Shown here one piece after another: positions 1 through 13,519 of a DNA stretch of 64,000 nt. Source of the DNA: Paulownia fortunei (lineage: Eukaryota > Streptophyta > Magnoliopsida > Lamiales > Paulowniaceae); contig JAGSPU010000054.1 in the NCBI GenBank assembly GCA_019321725.1, positions 372,001-436,000 of the forward strand, read 5' to 3'. The position numbers and the translations under genes were made by a program. A model generated the notes under the pieces. That model saw only the letters and a list, made by a program, of their open reading frames with translations, had not been told where the DNA came from and did not search any database. The stretch's first letter is position 1. Every line of letters starts with the position of its first letter.

Positions 1-3000
1 TATGCTTCTTTACAAATCTTTATCAAGTCCTTTGAATACCAGCAAGAAAATTTTTAATAGTTCTTAAGAGAATGTGAAATGGATTAGTTTTTTGCTTGAC
101 TTCTAACATGGGGCCATCAGCTTCGAGTAAACACTGGTTAGCTTTTTTGCTTTGGCTGTGATATATGCCATGGTAAAATATGCAACTTTTACTAGTCTAC
201 ATGTGGGAGAACGAGAACAGTTTCAACCCTTTCTTTTTAAATTTGCATCAAATTATCTCAGTTAGTGATCAACCTTGAATCGTTATACTTTTGAGGATTA
301 AGTATAAAAGAAATTATTTGCAAAGAAATTCAAACGTGGAAAAAGTTTCTAATCCATCTCCTTGCACTGCATCAGCCACTGTCATCATCGGCAAATCACT
401 CTGGACTCTCATCAATAAATAAGTAGAACTACCCTTCCCTTAAGCCATATTTTACAACAGAAAAAGAGCTGACCGACCACAAGCTCATCCATCCTTCATT
501 GTCTGATTGGGCTTGTCTTGGTTGGTTTTTCATTTTTTATTGGTTGTCCTGGGGAATTTGTGAATTTAAGTCTCAGCGAAGTGCTCATCTTTCTCTCATA
601 TTTTCCAGCATTGAGTTGGGGGTTAGAGGAGCTTTTTGCTTCCTTAGATGCTTGAGTCAATGAACATATTCTACTTGAAATCAGAGGATTTGTGGGTTTG
701 GAGGTGATCATAGTGTATGAGGTTGTTCTAGTTCATTAGTGACTATTGTGCCTTTCTATCAAAGTTCATTATTATTATTTGTTGTAGAGTTCTGTTTTTT
801 TTTTTTTCCTTGAACTCTCTACCGTTTATTCAGGAGTTTCTAGAGCTTTATTTGGCCTGTGGTATACTGATTTAAAATTTGTAACTTTTCGTAAAATAGT
901 TTGCTTACTTGACACCTTCCTCTTTTGATTTTAAAGAAACCTATCTTCATGAAATGGTGCAAAGAGCTTGCCTTCATTATTATGTCAATAAAATGTCATT
1001 GTAGCATAGTTGAACTTTTTCCTCAAATCCTTTTTTGGTGGCATAAATTAGTCTGTGATCAGCCCCTGGTTCTACTGCAGCAACTACAAATACGGAGTTG
1101 CCTATTTAAAAAGTGGGATATGGCAAGGAATGATCTGGTGGGCTGAAGTAAAAGACTTTGTAGCTCTGATGTCATAGTAAACAGTAATGGTAACTTATAT
1201 TGACAAACTCTCAATCATCTCATTCCATATTTGATATATGTACTCGTATTAAATTAAACTTTCTAGTTTTCTTACACACAAAACTGTAAAAATGATCTGA
1301 AATTGGAAATAACTTGAACATAGAGTTTGGTAATTTTGAAGTTGATATTTATTGGGTTATTTGATTGCAAAAAGCAGCATTTGGAAATCAAGTCATACAA
1401 ATGTTGGCATGATAATACTTTTAGTATATGTTTTAGCTGGAAGTAAAAGTTTCAGATGCTGTTTTCAGTCCATACATCTCTGTGTGTAATTAACACCCTG
1501 ATTTACCTCAACCTTCCATATTTAACATATTTTTTGGAATCAAAATGAATGATCTATATAAGTTCCTGTATTATACTTGGCCATCAATGCTTCTTTCCAG
1601 TTAGGTAGTAATTATTATGTTTATACTTTGAATTTACAACTCCTTATGAAAGAAAACTATTTTAATTATTATATAATTGTAAGCCACGTCTTTCTTTGAA
1701 ATTTATTTTTGATGATGAGCCAACATCAAGAAATGAAGATTGTTGCGTGAACGCACATAATATGTGTCGCGAGAAATGTATTTCTTAGGAAACCATTGTC
1801 ATAAATATTACTAACTATAGCACTTGAATTTTATTGGTGTAAAAGCAACTTTGATCATGATTTAGGAAAATCTAGCTGTTGCTAACTATCATATATATCA
1901 TGAACATTTTAACATTAATTATGGATAATATCTCTGATAGAGTTCTAATACAATGTAGTGTTATTCACTGGTGTGTGGAAATTCTCATTAACGTAAAATT
2001 TATCATTTCTGGTCATAATATCTCTGTGCAGTTAATTTGCATAATTTTTGTTCTCTTACTTTCTGTATGAGGTTCTATTAAGCACTTTAAGAAGAAATTA
2101 AAAATTATCTGCTTGCATTACGATATATGTGTGTATATATATATTACTTTCTTGTTCTGCTAAAGATGCACATCCATTATAGGACTTTGGATAACTGAGC
2201 TGGCTATGACATTACCAAATTAGACAATTTTTACTTTTGGTTGAATGTCAATATTGAAATATATGACTCTTAGATCTGTTTGTCTTTGGCCACATATGAT
2301 TATTCTTGTTATTAACTTACCACTTTGATCTAGATTATGTTTTACTTGTAGTGGGTTATTTAATGTGATTATTTTGCAGTCCTCGCTTGCATTGTGCTGT
2401 CTTTCTGCTGGGAAGTCTTGCTACCCACAATCTATTAATGAACAAATGTTTAGTTTAGATGTTGAATACTGTGATAGACTCGGTGCATCAAGCAAGGAGT
2501 TCATGTCTTTTTTGGTGGTTATTGATCTTAAGGCATGATTTTTGTCAGAGACTTTTCTTTTCTAATTAATCATCTCAGAGGGAGCCATGTAAAACCCATT
2601 CCATGAATGGGTTATAAAAAATAAAAATGCGTATTCTCACTGCTTACCACTATAATTCACAGGTTTTTGTTTACCTTCAGCGACATAAAAGTTTTGTAGA
2701 GACATGTTTCTTATATCCTGCAGCTATTCTGTTTCATCAGTATTGCGACGCTGATTCGTGATTGGAATGATACATCATTCGATAATTGAGGTTGATGTGA
2801 TCTTGATGTTTGGTCCATAATGCTTTAAGGATTTGGGTTTTGCTACGGCATAAATTATGTAGTGAGTCTGAGGGCATGACAAGTGAATTTCCAGTTGAGG
2901 ATTCCCACAGTTAGTATTAGTGGAACTGCATTAGATAACATGGTTAAAGACATAGGTTGTGCTTTGGTTTGTTCTAACCTTCATTATAGTAATTTCAGTG

Positions 3001-6000
3001 TCAAATACTTAGGTTCACTTAATCTGTAAAATGTGTAACCTCATCTTTGACGAGGATACACTATTTTGTGTTTCTATGCCTTGATGTTGGCTTCAGAGTG
3101 ATCCAAGAATAAGGGTGGGTTGAAACTTGGCAGAGGCATAGCATTTGGTGTTATTATGACAAAGTGATAGCTTCACTATGAAAGGCTGTCTGTTTGATTT
3201 TCTTATTTTGGGGGTTGGGGTCAGGGTGGGTGTAAACAAGTGGAGAGCTTCTTGGCTCGCTTAAACTTGCCCTGGTACTCGCATGATATATTTCTACTGA
3301 TAATTGGATGAATGCATACAGTGTCTTTCTATGTGGTTCAAGGCTCATGCTCTACTGGTTGTTTGTATGCTTGAGGAAATTAGGAGCTATTTATTACAGA
3401 GGTATCTCTGAGGTTTCTAGATGACTTCTCAAATTCAGATCAGTGGGAAGAGAGGTGTTGGAAATAAAATGTACCGATAATCAGATATAGGCATCTTTTC
3501 TCTCTTAGTATGGAAAAGATTGAAGTTGTTCAATAATTGATAATATTTTGCATGATATAAGGGTTCCTTAAGTTTGGGCCTTTTTTTCTTCAATTGTGAA
3601 TGGCTTGTCTCCTTCATTTTATCAAGGCATGCATCATAGCACCTTTACACTCATACAGGCATTACTACGGGCTTTTATTGAGCAGAATCACATCTTGTGG
3701 TAATTGATCTATTTTCTTTGGGTAAGTGGATCTGCTGAGATAATATAGGACTCCATTATATAGCAATTTATTTTTGTTTTTACATTGGCTAACTAAATGT
3801 GCTGCGTCATATGTTATAATGGTATAACTGATATCAGGTTTAGTTTACTTTTGTTTTTGTGCATTTTAAAGAGAAATGGGTGAGGCGAGGGCTGTTTGGT
3901 TGGAGTTTTTGGCCATATGTTGAGGAAAAATAATTTTTTTTATTTCATATCGTTCTGTATAATTTACTCTTTCGGTTTAGAATAAGTTTTATCCCAGATT
4001 GAATTACACTTAAATATTTTAAACTTTTGATGCTTTTCTACATGCAGTTTCAACTGTAATTTTTTGTGGTTCACTTAAGGTAGTTCCATATTTAGATGAT
4101 GTAAGGTCTATAACTACAGCTGTCACAGTTCATCACATGAATAGTTTTCTTGACATTGATTGACGTAATAAAGTTGGTATTGGTAGTAAATGTATGAGTT
4201 TCAGTTTTATTGATTTGTCTAATCAAGATCATGATAATAGTGAATGTATCTGTTTCACCAGACCATCATCTAGAAAAAAAAAAAAAAAATTGAAATAGAA
4301 AAGGTGATTGTGACTGATGAACTTATCTTAATAATTTACATTCACCGGCAATTATAGATACATATTCTGGTTAGGGAAAACTGGAATTCTACGTAAGTGA
4401 TGTGTTTTTGGTCTGCCATCTATAGATTGCTTCTGCTAATTGTGAGATTAACAGTGACTATGAAGTTTGATGATTATTATGCATTGAGATATTCCTCAAA
4501 ATAAAAGTGTAAAGTGCAACTTGGAATGCAGATGAAGGCATATGTAGTATTTGCAAATAAAATAGTTGTCTCCCCCTTTTCTTGAGTGCTTATGTCAATT
4601 GATATGTTTGAAAGGCCATTTTGCTGGAAGCTCCTATTTCTATGTTTCTTGTTGAAAAGGTAGGAAGAAAGATATCCATCCATATCTGCTGTATACTGAA
4701 AATTGACATTTGTGATCATACCCCTAATCATATGTGCGGAAGACCAAAGGACATTCCAGTTGTTGTATGCTTCTTACCAGGTAACAACCATCAGATGGTT
4801 CATGTACAATAATAGTTTATAGTCATTCTCTTTTCCTTAAAACTTAACAGATACTTGTTTTTCAGCCCAGCCTCTTTTGGGTCCCCCTTCTAGTTTTCGT
4901 TCTGGGATTAGACATCTTTCAGCAAAATCATGGGCCTCCCTCTATTACCACATTTTTAGGTAAAAAGTGTTTTACATTATTAAAACTTGCATGTAGACAT
5001 CATATATTTTTGTATCCTAGCTACGACTAATTAGCAACCATAACTTCAAATTTTGGGATTTAAGTTGCATAAATTGCGACAGAGTATAGGAAGTGGGTAC
5101 AGCTCATGCATGTGAAAAAAATTATGTGGATATATAACTTCTACATAAATTTTAGACCGTGGTACATTTTCATAATAGTATTCTGCCTTTTAAGTCATAA
5201 AATTTCACAGATTGGATTGGGAAAGGGAGAGAAGGGGAGGGAGGAGAGTGGGAGCTAACCTGAGTTGAGTCAAGGTACAGGTTTACTAAAAAAGGGAAAG
5301 GGAGTAAATAGAATTAAATGGGAGAACATGGAGTTTTGAGGGGGCATGCAAATGAGAGATGGCATTTAGTGACAAAGGAAGTTAAGGCAGATTGCAAAAA
5401 CAAATATAAAAGGTAGAAGATGAAGATGAACATTGAACAATAAGAAAAGGGCCTCTGCTTGTGAATTCAATTTTGTATTTATCATATGACGTAATAGCCT
5501 CATTATTCTCAACCGTCTCAATTACTCTTGCATTTATTTAGTTTTAATGGTTTCTCAATCTAATATAGTCCCCTTTTTTTCAATGCTCGAACTACCCCAT
5601 CCTCCCCTTGTGCAGTTACCTAATTACCCTTCCCCTATTCATAACTAACATCTTTGACCTTATAATAACCTCACATGCATAGTCCCTTGGGTGGCATCAT
5701 TTCGTTGATTCTTTGCTTAATTTAATGTCGACGTTGAACCACTTGGAAAGGCGTTAATTTCTTAATAACGCGGGTAAAATTAGCTAAAGTTTTGTTACTT
5801 TGTCAGTGATATATAAGGCGTAATATGGAGGTACTTCATCCAAAGATCCTCCTGATTGGATCTTTTGTTTTCTTTTTCTTTGAACCAATTGTATTATGTG
5901 TAGGCTGTTGAATGTGCATGTTTTTGCAGCCATGAACAAATGAAAACAAATAACATGTTTTGAGTGATCATTCTGTCAATATTGAATACTTGAGTTGTTT

Positions 6001-6814
6001 GGCGATTAGATTATGGTATATGCTTTTTTCCCCCATCCTTGGTGAAACATAATATAAAATTTGTTGTGGCCTACGAATTTGGAGGCAAAAGTAAATTTGG
6101 CTGTCAATGTTTGGGAGTGGAGTGGAAACTGCAATTTGCACTTGGTGGGTCCAGAAAGCAAAACCTATGCTCCCAGGTACGAATGTTACATCTGTGACCA
6201 CCCAGCGTACCCATTTCAGTTAATCTATTAAAGCCAACTTTCTGAAATTTTGGTAGTATTAGTAAATAGTAAGTGGCTTGTTTCCTTTTCTTTTCTTTCC
6301 TTTTTGTATGCCCTTCTTTCAAGCCAAAAAAAAAAAAAAAAAGAAAGAACAGAAAAATAAATAAATCATTGACTGGTCTAGCTTGGTGATTTGCTTGTTG
6401 TGGCAAGCTGTGGTTGGAAGAAGAAGTTCAGTCTAATACAAAAACGGCAGTGAAATGCAAGCAGAAAATTATGTAACATTCTGATAAGAAAATTTGGGCA
6501 CATGAACATTGTTTTCTGCTAAAGATGGCACAAATCTCACCCACCAACACAATTGCTGCTATACTAGATCCAGTCTTCCTATACTTGCTTGAAAAGGGGA
6601 GAGACAAAGTAAAAGAGAAAAACTAAAGTAGCACTATTAAGGCTCCACTCTTTTGTTCTTTTTGCACATACTGGGTTAGAAATGGAGCTCCAACACTGCT
6701 ACTTGCAAATTAAGACTAGAATTTGTTGTTTTTTGGGTTTTCGTTTTTTGGGGTGGGGGTACTAACTAGTAAGGCAGATTTTTTCCAAGATTTTTGAATG
6801 CTGTCAGGCCAACT
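1..6814. other. gene-free, T-rich intron/UTR-like region
   Basis: I see no coding region here that I can support. The + strand is T-rich with scattered polypyrimidine-AG stretches, which resembles plant intron or long noncoding transcript sequence more than the A/T low-complexity DNA found further right. One segment (about 4866-4972) is exon-like, bounded by a TTTTTCAG acceptor-like and a TTTAG|GTAAAA donor-like site and open in more than one frame, but I do not recognise its translation. Positions 5217-5456 are strikingly purine-rich (G/A) on the + strand. Poly-A and poly-T runs occur at 4275-4290 and 6327-6342. The left part may belong to a gene that lies outside the window. Confidence 0.4.
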
Positions 6815-7165
6815 CTAACTCTTCTTTGTCTTCCTGCTGGTGGTGGCAGTGGCAACAGCGTTGTCATGAATGACATCAAGCAAAAACAGTGCTCTTGCAT
6901 TTGGGGCATCTGGGGTCCTCCTCTGCCAGCATCACATACATGAGGCACCTAGGGCACCCCACCAGCATCATGGATGTTGCCTCTGGGCTCGTGGAGTAAC
7001 GGAGGTACTCGTCCTGCTGGTTCAGCTCTGATGAAACGCATGAGCTTGGCGGGATGTTGGTGACACGGTCAATGATCGGCTAGGGGACTCCACTCGAGGG
7101 TGGTTCAGCCTTGGTGGTGACAAATTCAACTTGAGGTCAAGCTTTGGTCCGTCCCTTCGGCTCAT
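6815..7165 (-). CDS. GIR1/GIR2-like EAR-motif repressor, frame broken by two 1-nt indels
   Basis: Reading the minus strand from the ATG at 7165, the product starts MSRRDGPKLDLKLNLSPPR. This is the conserved N terminus of plant GLABRA2-interacting repressor (GIR1/GIR2) proteins, with an LxLxL EAR repression motif. After one frame change the family core follows: SPEATSMMLVGCPRCLMYV, then a second CPKC pair, giving a CPRC...CPKC zinc-ribbon-like unit. It ends in a Lys/Arg-rich tail with a TAG at 6815-6817. Arabidopsis members bind GLABRA2 and TOPLESS and influence root-hair/epidermal fate. That role is family knowledge, not shown here. As assembled, a C is missing at about 7049-7053 (TCC-C-GCC) and a T is extra in the T run at 6882-6886. 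The two shifts cancel, and the total length of about 116 codons fits the family. Between them the sequence is stop-free in the shifted frame. This is either a very young pseudogene or an intact gene with two assembly errors. Confidence 0.68.
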
Positions 7166-7385
7166 CTTTTTTTTCTCCTTCTAAGATGATTAATTCCTTT
7201 TTTGCTGCCTTTGAATAGTATACCTCCCCTGTCTAAATTAGCAAAGAAAACGGATAAGAAAACATTCGTTAAGGGACTTAAAAAGATTGATCAAGAACCG
7301 TATAGGTTTGAGATCATGGCATGTATAAGTACCTGTAGATTGAGGAACTTTCGGCAGCTTAAAGGGAGAGGAGAAGGCTCTTCTA

Positions 7386-7394
7386 ATTTTATAG
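7386..7394 (-). promoter_or_regulatory. possible TATA box for the GIR-like gene
   Basis: The minus strand reads CTATAAAAT about 220 nt upstream of the ATG at 7165. If it is used, transcription would begin near 7360 and the 5' UTR would be long. A CAG|GTACTT donor-like site at about 7330 and an AG acceptor-like site nearer the ATG would allow a 5' UTR intron. This is a position-based guess only. Confidence 0.25.
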
Positions 7395-7633
7395 GTGGGG
7401 AAGGGGCTGCGGTATGGCAGAGGCGAGTGGCGGCTATGCAGTGGTTGTGACCACCCCTTGTAGCAGCAGAAACACCAGAAACATGGGGTTGTTGAAGTGG
7501 CTGAGGAGGTTGTTTTTGGACGTCTAGGGCCATAATATATATAAGAGGATTGAAGAGGAGAGAGAGATGGGACTGCTTTAAAGCTTAATTAAATTATGGT
7601 GAGAGGTGGAGGGTGTAGAGAGAGCAGTTGTGT

Positions 7634-7634
7634 A

Positions 7635-7676
<42 letters not shown>
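7634..7676. repeat. compound microsatellite (AT)n(AG)n
   Basis: An uninterrupted AT dinucleotide run passes directly into an AG dinucleotide run, followed by a G-rich tail. Confidence 0.95.
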
Positions 7677-7865
7677 GGGGTGGGGGGTTAGTGAGTTGAA
7701 ATGAATGGCAGAATGGTAGAAGACGAGTGAGTGCAAATTGAGGGGCAGAAAATGTATTAATTGTTGGAAAAGATCCCAAGATGGTTGCAGAAAAGGGAAA
7801 TTTGTAGTAAATATTGCAATTATATAAAACTGCAGAAAGGCCGTCATTCATTGCCTATAGAGTCG

Positions 7866-7887
7866 GTGTGTGTGTGTGTGTGTGTGT
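7866..7887. repeat. (GT)n microsatellite
   Basis: Eleven perfect GT units in a row. Confidence 0.95.
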
Positions 7888-8044
7888 TTTGAGAAGCATA
7901 GTTAGATACATGTATACATACATAGAGCAGAGCAGGAAAGCTCAGCAGCTATTAAAGCAAAACTAAATTTCTAAGAAATCCAACCACACCACAGCTCCTT
8001 CTGAAGACACATCTTAAATTCTTGCATATGTAAGATGGCCATGT

Positions 8045-8047
<3 letters not shown>

Positions 8048-8079
<32 letters not shown>
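8048..8079. repeat. (TAA)n microsatellite
   Basis: About ten perfect trinucleotide units. Confidence 0.95.
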
Positions 8080-9619
8080 TAATATGTTTGTTTCTCGTTT
8101 GAATTTTTTTAAAGCCAAGGTTTTTATTTATTGTTACTATTAAAAACTCTTAAATTTTTCCAGATTGCGTAATATCATTGACCCTCTCTTTATCTTCATT
8201 CATGGATATTTCATGAAGTATTGCTGGCCGCTGGAGTCATGATGTTAGCAGCTTAGAATTACTTATCCATCGGCCCAATGCAATTCAATGGTTTTCAATA
8301 TCTCATTTACTGCGATTTGTTATATTACTTGAATTTATGAAATGTTTATTTTCAAAAATGATTAATTAGCTTCTGATCAGTAGTGATGATTCCCCCCAGC
8401 CATCTTTAAGTTATGGACCCTCATGGGTACATAATATACACATAGACAACTCAAAATATTACTCAAAACGAATATATCGCTCTATAGTGAGAAGGTTGCA
8501 TCAATTAAATGCCAAAATTTTGCATGAATTAAAACGTGAGAAAAAAAAATTTCAAAGAGAAACACTTGAAAAATTAAGTTATTTAGCCAACAAAATGTGA
8601 CCAAGGGGGTACTTCAAACTATTATACTCCGCGCTATTAGAAAAAAGTCTCTTTCGCGTGTGATTTTATTCAACATCTGCAGAACCTTCTTAATTCTTAG
8701 TATTGTATTCAATATTTCCTCAATTGGTGCTTTAGTTGAAATATTTTGGTAAACCCCCCACCCCACCCCACCCCTAGCTTGTCAAACTTTGGATACCAAG
8801 AATTAATGTGTTCTTATCGATTAGGCGGAACGAAAAAACCTCCTCATCTTCTTGTATATATATGTATATATTCTACATCAACCAAGAAAAAGTAAATTGG
8901 TGCAAGCAATGCTGCCCTCATGGTCATAATTTTGAAAACAAATGCAATACGAGAGCAAGTTCAAATTTCCTAGCCCTTCATTAAATGGACTAAACATCTG
9001 ATGTCAAAACGTTGCCCTCTCAACAACCTCATGAGGTGATCATAACCCATCATGCTCAACCTTTGCACACAAATGATGGTCTCATGGGCCAACTTATTTC
9101 CAGTTCAGGGTTCACAGAGATTCATCAACCCCCCCCCCCCCCCCCCCCAACCCATGAGAGAAACGAGCAATGACATCTTTTTTTTATTTTGATATCAAGA
9201 AACGACTCTATATCAAAACATACAACTTAAGAAAAAAAGTACTCACACATAATAGTAATCCTTATATGCAGTGAAATTATCTGTATGTATAGTACTATAT
9301 ATTTGCAATATATTCGAGTATTGATGATGTGTACACCAGATCCTACCCGTTTTGAATTAATTGTTCTTGATAAGGAATAAATCAAATCAAAAAATTCGAA
9401 GAAAAGACGAGGAGGGTTGCATCTGTTTCAACAACAACAGAAATAAACAACGACCATAGATTTCATTCTCCTCAATGCTTATCAACAACCATCAATCTCT
9501 TTCATACTGAGGGTGTCCCTAGCTTTTTCTGCTTGGATTCATTATGATCTTTATTATGCATCGTGTACTCGCGCTCGTTATAATTCATGAATATATTTTA
9601 TAATTTTATTTAAGATTAC

Positions 9620-10700
9620 TTTACCATTTTACACTTCCAATTATCTCACTTTACCCATTTTACTCTTAGTCTCACTTTACTCTCTTATACTCTCATTATC
9701 TTACTTTATCCCTGTATTCTAAAAAAATTAACCAAATTACTCTTGTATATAAATTACTTTAAAATATTCTAAAATTAATAGATTTGTATTTATATTCTAA
9801 TAATTTTTTCAACTTAATCAATTAACACTTAATGTTACATTTATTTCAGATTCTATTATACATAAATTTTAATAGCTATTTTTTTAATAACAAAGTTTCT
9901 ATTAAATTTTTATATCGTATGATATTTTTTATTATTTAATATGTTTTACTTAAAAAATTTCTACTTATCATAAATATAAAATATATAACATATTTTTAAA
10001 AATATTTTGTTAAATACATAAAATATTAGTAATAAATTTCTCATTGTTAATGGAATTATCAAAATTTTATAAAAATAAATTTTTGAAATAAAAAAATTTC
10101 ATTTTAAAATTTAACTTAATACTATTAAATAAATTATAAATAGTCAAATTATCATAATTTAATAGATAATATGTTCAATTTTTTTAAAAAATTATAGTCA
10201 TTTTAGTATTTAATTTTATTACTTATACTTAATTATAATGACTATTTTTGAATTTAATATAGTTTTTATGAACTTATGATAATTCTTTCATAACTAAAAA
10301 TTTATTACTAATATCTTACATATTTATTAAATATTATTTAGATTTTTAATGAGAAAAAATTTATAAGTAAAATGTATTAACTAATAAAAATATCTGACTA
10401 CATAATAATTTAATAGGAATTATATTAAAGTAAAAATAGCTAGTAACATTTAAGTATAATAAAAATTTAAATAAATTTAATATTAAGTGTTATTAACTAA
10501 GTTGAAAAATTATTAGAATATAATATAAGTCTATTAATTTTAAAATATTTTAAAAATAATTTTATTATAAGTAATATGTAAGGGTAATTTAGTTAATTTT
10601 TTTAAAGTACAAAGGGCTAAAGTAAAAAAATAAGAGTACAAAAAAGTAAAATGAGACATAATGAAAGAAAAAAGAGAATAAAATGATACACAACAAGAGT
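9620..10700. mobile_element. ~1.1 kb fold-back (giant inverted-repeat) element
   Basis: The left half (about 9620-10140) matches the reverse complement of the right half (about 10170-10700) along nearly the whole length. Paired anchors include 9793-9803 with 10510-10520, 9722-9739 with 10585-10603, and TAGCTATTTTT at 9873 with its complement ending at 10442. All of these place the axis near 10157. The arms have diverged by scattered substitutions and small indels. No transposase is encoded. The structure fits a fold-back or long-TIR non-autonomous DNA transposon. I could not fix the exact ends or a target-site duplication. Confidence 0.75.
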
Positions 10701-11118
10701 AGAAAAAAATAAATTGAAATTAACTTTTTTATTTATGTTGTCTTTATTTTGTATTTCATTGCAAGTATATGTATATATACAATTTTCTTTTTCTATTTTC
10801 GTCACTAATTACAATTTCCAGATAGAACCTTAAGTGATTGATAAGGTTAATTTTGATCAAAATTCAGGAACAAAATAAAAATTGATACGCATGCATGAGG
10901 GACAAGCGAATAAAGTGTGCTCTTTGTACCAAATGCAATAATATTCTTGACTGATGCCTTTTCTTGTGTAATTTGATGTCAATTCGACTTCGATAGTTAC
11001 ATTTCTTTTCATGATTCAGTAACTTTTTAATTAAATCAATTATCTAACTTTTATGCCTTTCGTCTGACCAAATGCATGCCCCTGCTTATGTGCATGCCAA
11101 GAGCGAGAAGGGCATGTC

Positions 11119-11145
<27 letters not shown>
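11119..11145. repeat. (AT)n microsatellite
   Basis: A perfect AT dinucleotide run followed by a short AC run. Confidence 0.95.
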
Positions 11146-11150
<5 letters not shown>

Positions 11151-13027
11151 CATGAAGGTGAGAACGTGAATTAGTTATAAATTATTATTATTGTGACTTT
11201 TCTAGTAACTTAAATTATTTTTTTGTTGAAAATAAATGTAAAATAAGTATTAACAAAATTATTCAGTTAAACTGATTTAAAAAAAAAATGATAAAATAGT
11301 TACAATAAAATCATAATTATATTTTTTTATTTAGTACTCTTTTAATCTTGGTGAGTAAAAAAATAAAAATTGTATAAAACTGAATAATAAACATAAAAAT
11401 ATAAAAGATTATATAAAAATAATAAAAATTATAATTCTGTACTCGACACTGTTGAATAAACCAAAATCAAAATCAAAATTGAAATTGAATAATGTTTTGT
11501 AAATATAAAAAATTAAATATCAAATTGATTTTTTTGATTCAATTTTATATATAACGAATTTTCAATTTTGATTCGATTCAATTAAATTACTAAACTATAA
11601 TGGTTTTTAATTTTCCTATATAATAAATTTTTAATTTTAATTCGATTGGATTGATTTACTTAACTATAAATACTGTATTAAGGATCAAATAAGTTCCACA
11701 GACTCTTATTGCAAAAATTATTTGACAAACTAATTATGCCACCGGCCTAATAAATCCTTCAAAGTTCAAACTATAATCATTACAAGAAGCTTTGCTGCCC
11801 TACATTGTTTGCCTATTAAGCTAGCAAGAAATAATAGTTTCCTTTAACATGCTGTTTTGCCATATGTGGGAATATATTTTGGTGTGATTCTTATGGATAT
11901 AAAAACAATTATTTCTTATTTTCTTTTTCTTTTTATAAAACAAAAAAAAAAACAAAAATTTCTCTGCAATTTTAATATCTTTTCAAGAACTAAGTAAAAT
12001 GTGCATAATTTCAAACCTGCAAGTTATCTGACTTTGAATAATATAATTTTTTTTTAGATTTTACACTAGGTTTTAAATTTATAAGCCGCGACGTGACATC
12101 TTAAAATAATAAGTCGCTTATAAATTTCGATCGCTTAAACGAAATTCTACAAAACACAAAGCTGAATTTTTGCTTGAGTTGCTACCAACTTATTATATTT
12201 TCTTAGTAAAGAAATATGCTATTATTATTCTTGCATCATTGTGAAGTATATTTATGTACAATGAGAGCAATAGTACAGAACTAATAATAATGATAATCTC
12301 ATTACAACTGTACACCTCTATTTAATGTTGTTAACTAATATTGAATAATATAATTATGATCGTGGAAAATAATACGCGAATAAATGTACCTCAATGAGAA
12401 ATTAAGAAAAAGTCTAAATTGTGATGCTTATACAATAATCATGAAGTTTGAATTTATATGTATGTTCATATATGCATTAGAAAAGAGAGTTGGGAAGCAT
12501 CTTTCAAAATTAAAAATCATCTTAAAGTACATTAACAATGATGGCAGCAATTTGTAGCTTGTTGGGTCTGGCTTTATTCTGGCAAAACAATAAAATTTGA
12601 TCCAAGAAAGTCAATGTTAGAGAGTGGAAATTGTTTTTTTTTTTTAAATCATTGATCACTATTTAAAGCAAACCTGTTTAAAATTATTTCATTGACTTTG
12701 AATAGCGATCATGAATTATCATGGCATATGTATACTAGGGGATAGTTTTCTTACAGCATTAAATCACTTTCCAGCAGTATGACAGCCAAAACCATGAAAC
12801 TAAGTTACCCCCCGCCCCCCCCCCCACGACAACAACCAAAAAAAAGGGAAAAAGAAAAAGGGGAGAGAGATTTCTTTAATAAATTTTGAAGTTTAAGGGA
12901 TTATTTGACCTATTCATTTTTTAATAAACAACAAATTCCAATTGAATAATGAAGAATATATATATTCTTCCAAAAATAATCTAAAAATAATATCATATAA
13001 TATTTTGCTATCAAAGGTGATTATTAT

Positions 13028-13047
13028 CACACACACACACACACACA
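13028..13047. repeat. (AC)n microsatellite
   Basis: A perfect AC dinucleotide run of about ten units. Confidence 0.95.
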
Positions 13048-13487
13048 AAAAGTTCAAGATGACTACTAGTGTGCTTTGCATCCCTCAAAGCACAAAGGAC
13101 TGATATGTTTTCAATAAAAAAATCTTTATAAAAAAAAAACTTTATGAAGCAAATAGAAATAAGCAATATGTCCGTCCTGAGTTCAATTTTATACTCAGCA
13201 TGTAATTATATTTTATTACTAAACCTTGATTTATTTTATTTTTGGCTTATTATCATGTGATTTGTGAAATTATATTAACTTTTATAGACGAAATAATGTT
13301 CCTACACTTGTTATTTTTAGCATGTGCCAATAAGAAAAAAATAACTGTTTTTTGGTTTGCTTAGCCTTCTTTCTTCCTCATAGAGAGCTGAACTAGAATC
13401 TTATAAGACTTACTAATTAACAATGTTCTCAAAAGTCTTAGATCTCTTTAACTCATGTTTTTTCTAGGCATTAATCTTGATACAAGA

Positions 13488-13519
<32 letters not shown>

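Larger units (their letters stand above)
7166..9619. other. upstream region of the GIR-like gene, microsatellite-rich, no gene seen
   Basis: This stretch holds an (AT)n run (7634-7654) directly joined to an (AG)n run (7655-7676), a (GT)n run (7866-7887), a (TAA)n run (8048-8079), a C-rich tract near 8755-8775 and a 20-base pure C run (9129-9148). On the minus strand the AG/AT block reads as a CT/AT tract, common in plant promoters and 5' UTRs. No protein-coding gene is recognisable. Confidence 0.5.

Noticed and set aside
7291..7533. 80-codon open frame on the minus strand upstream of the GIR-like gene, rich in Pro and Gln
   Set aside because: It contains the TATA-like CTATAAAAT and a CAG|GTACTT donor-like site and matches no family I know. 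I treat it as promoter or 5' UTR.
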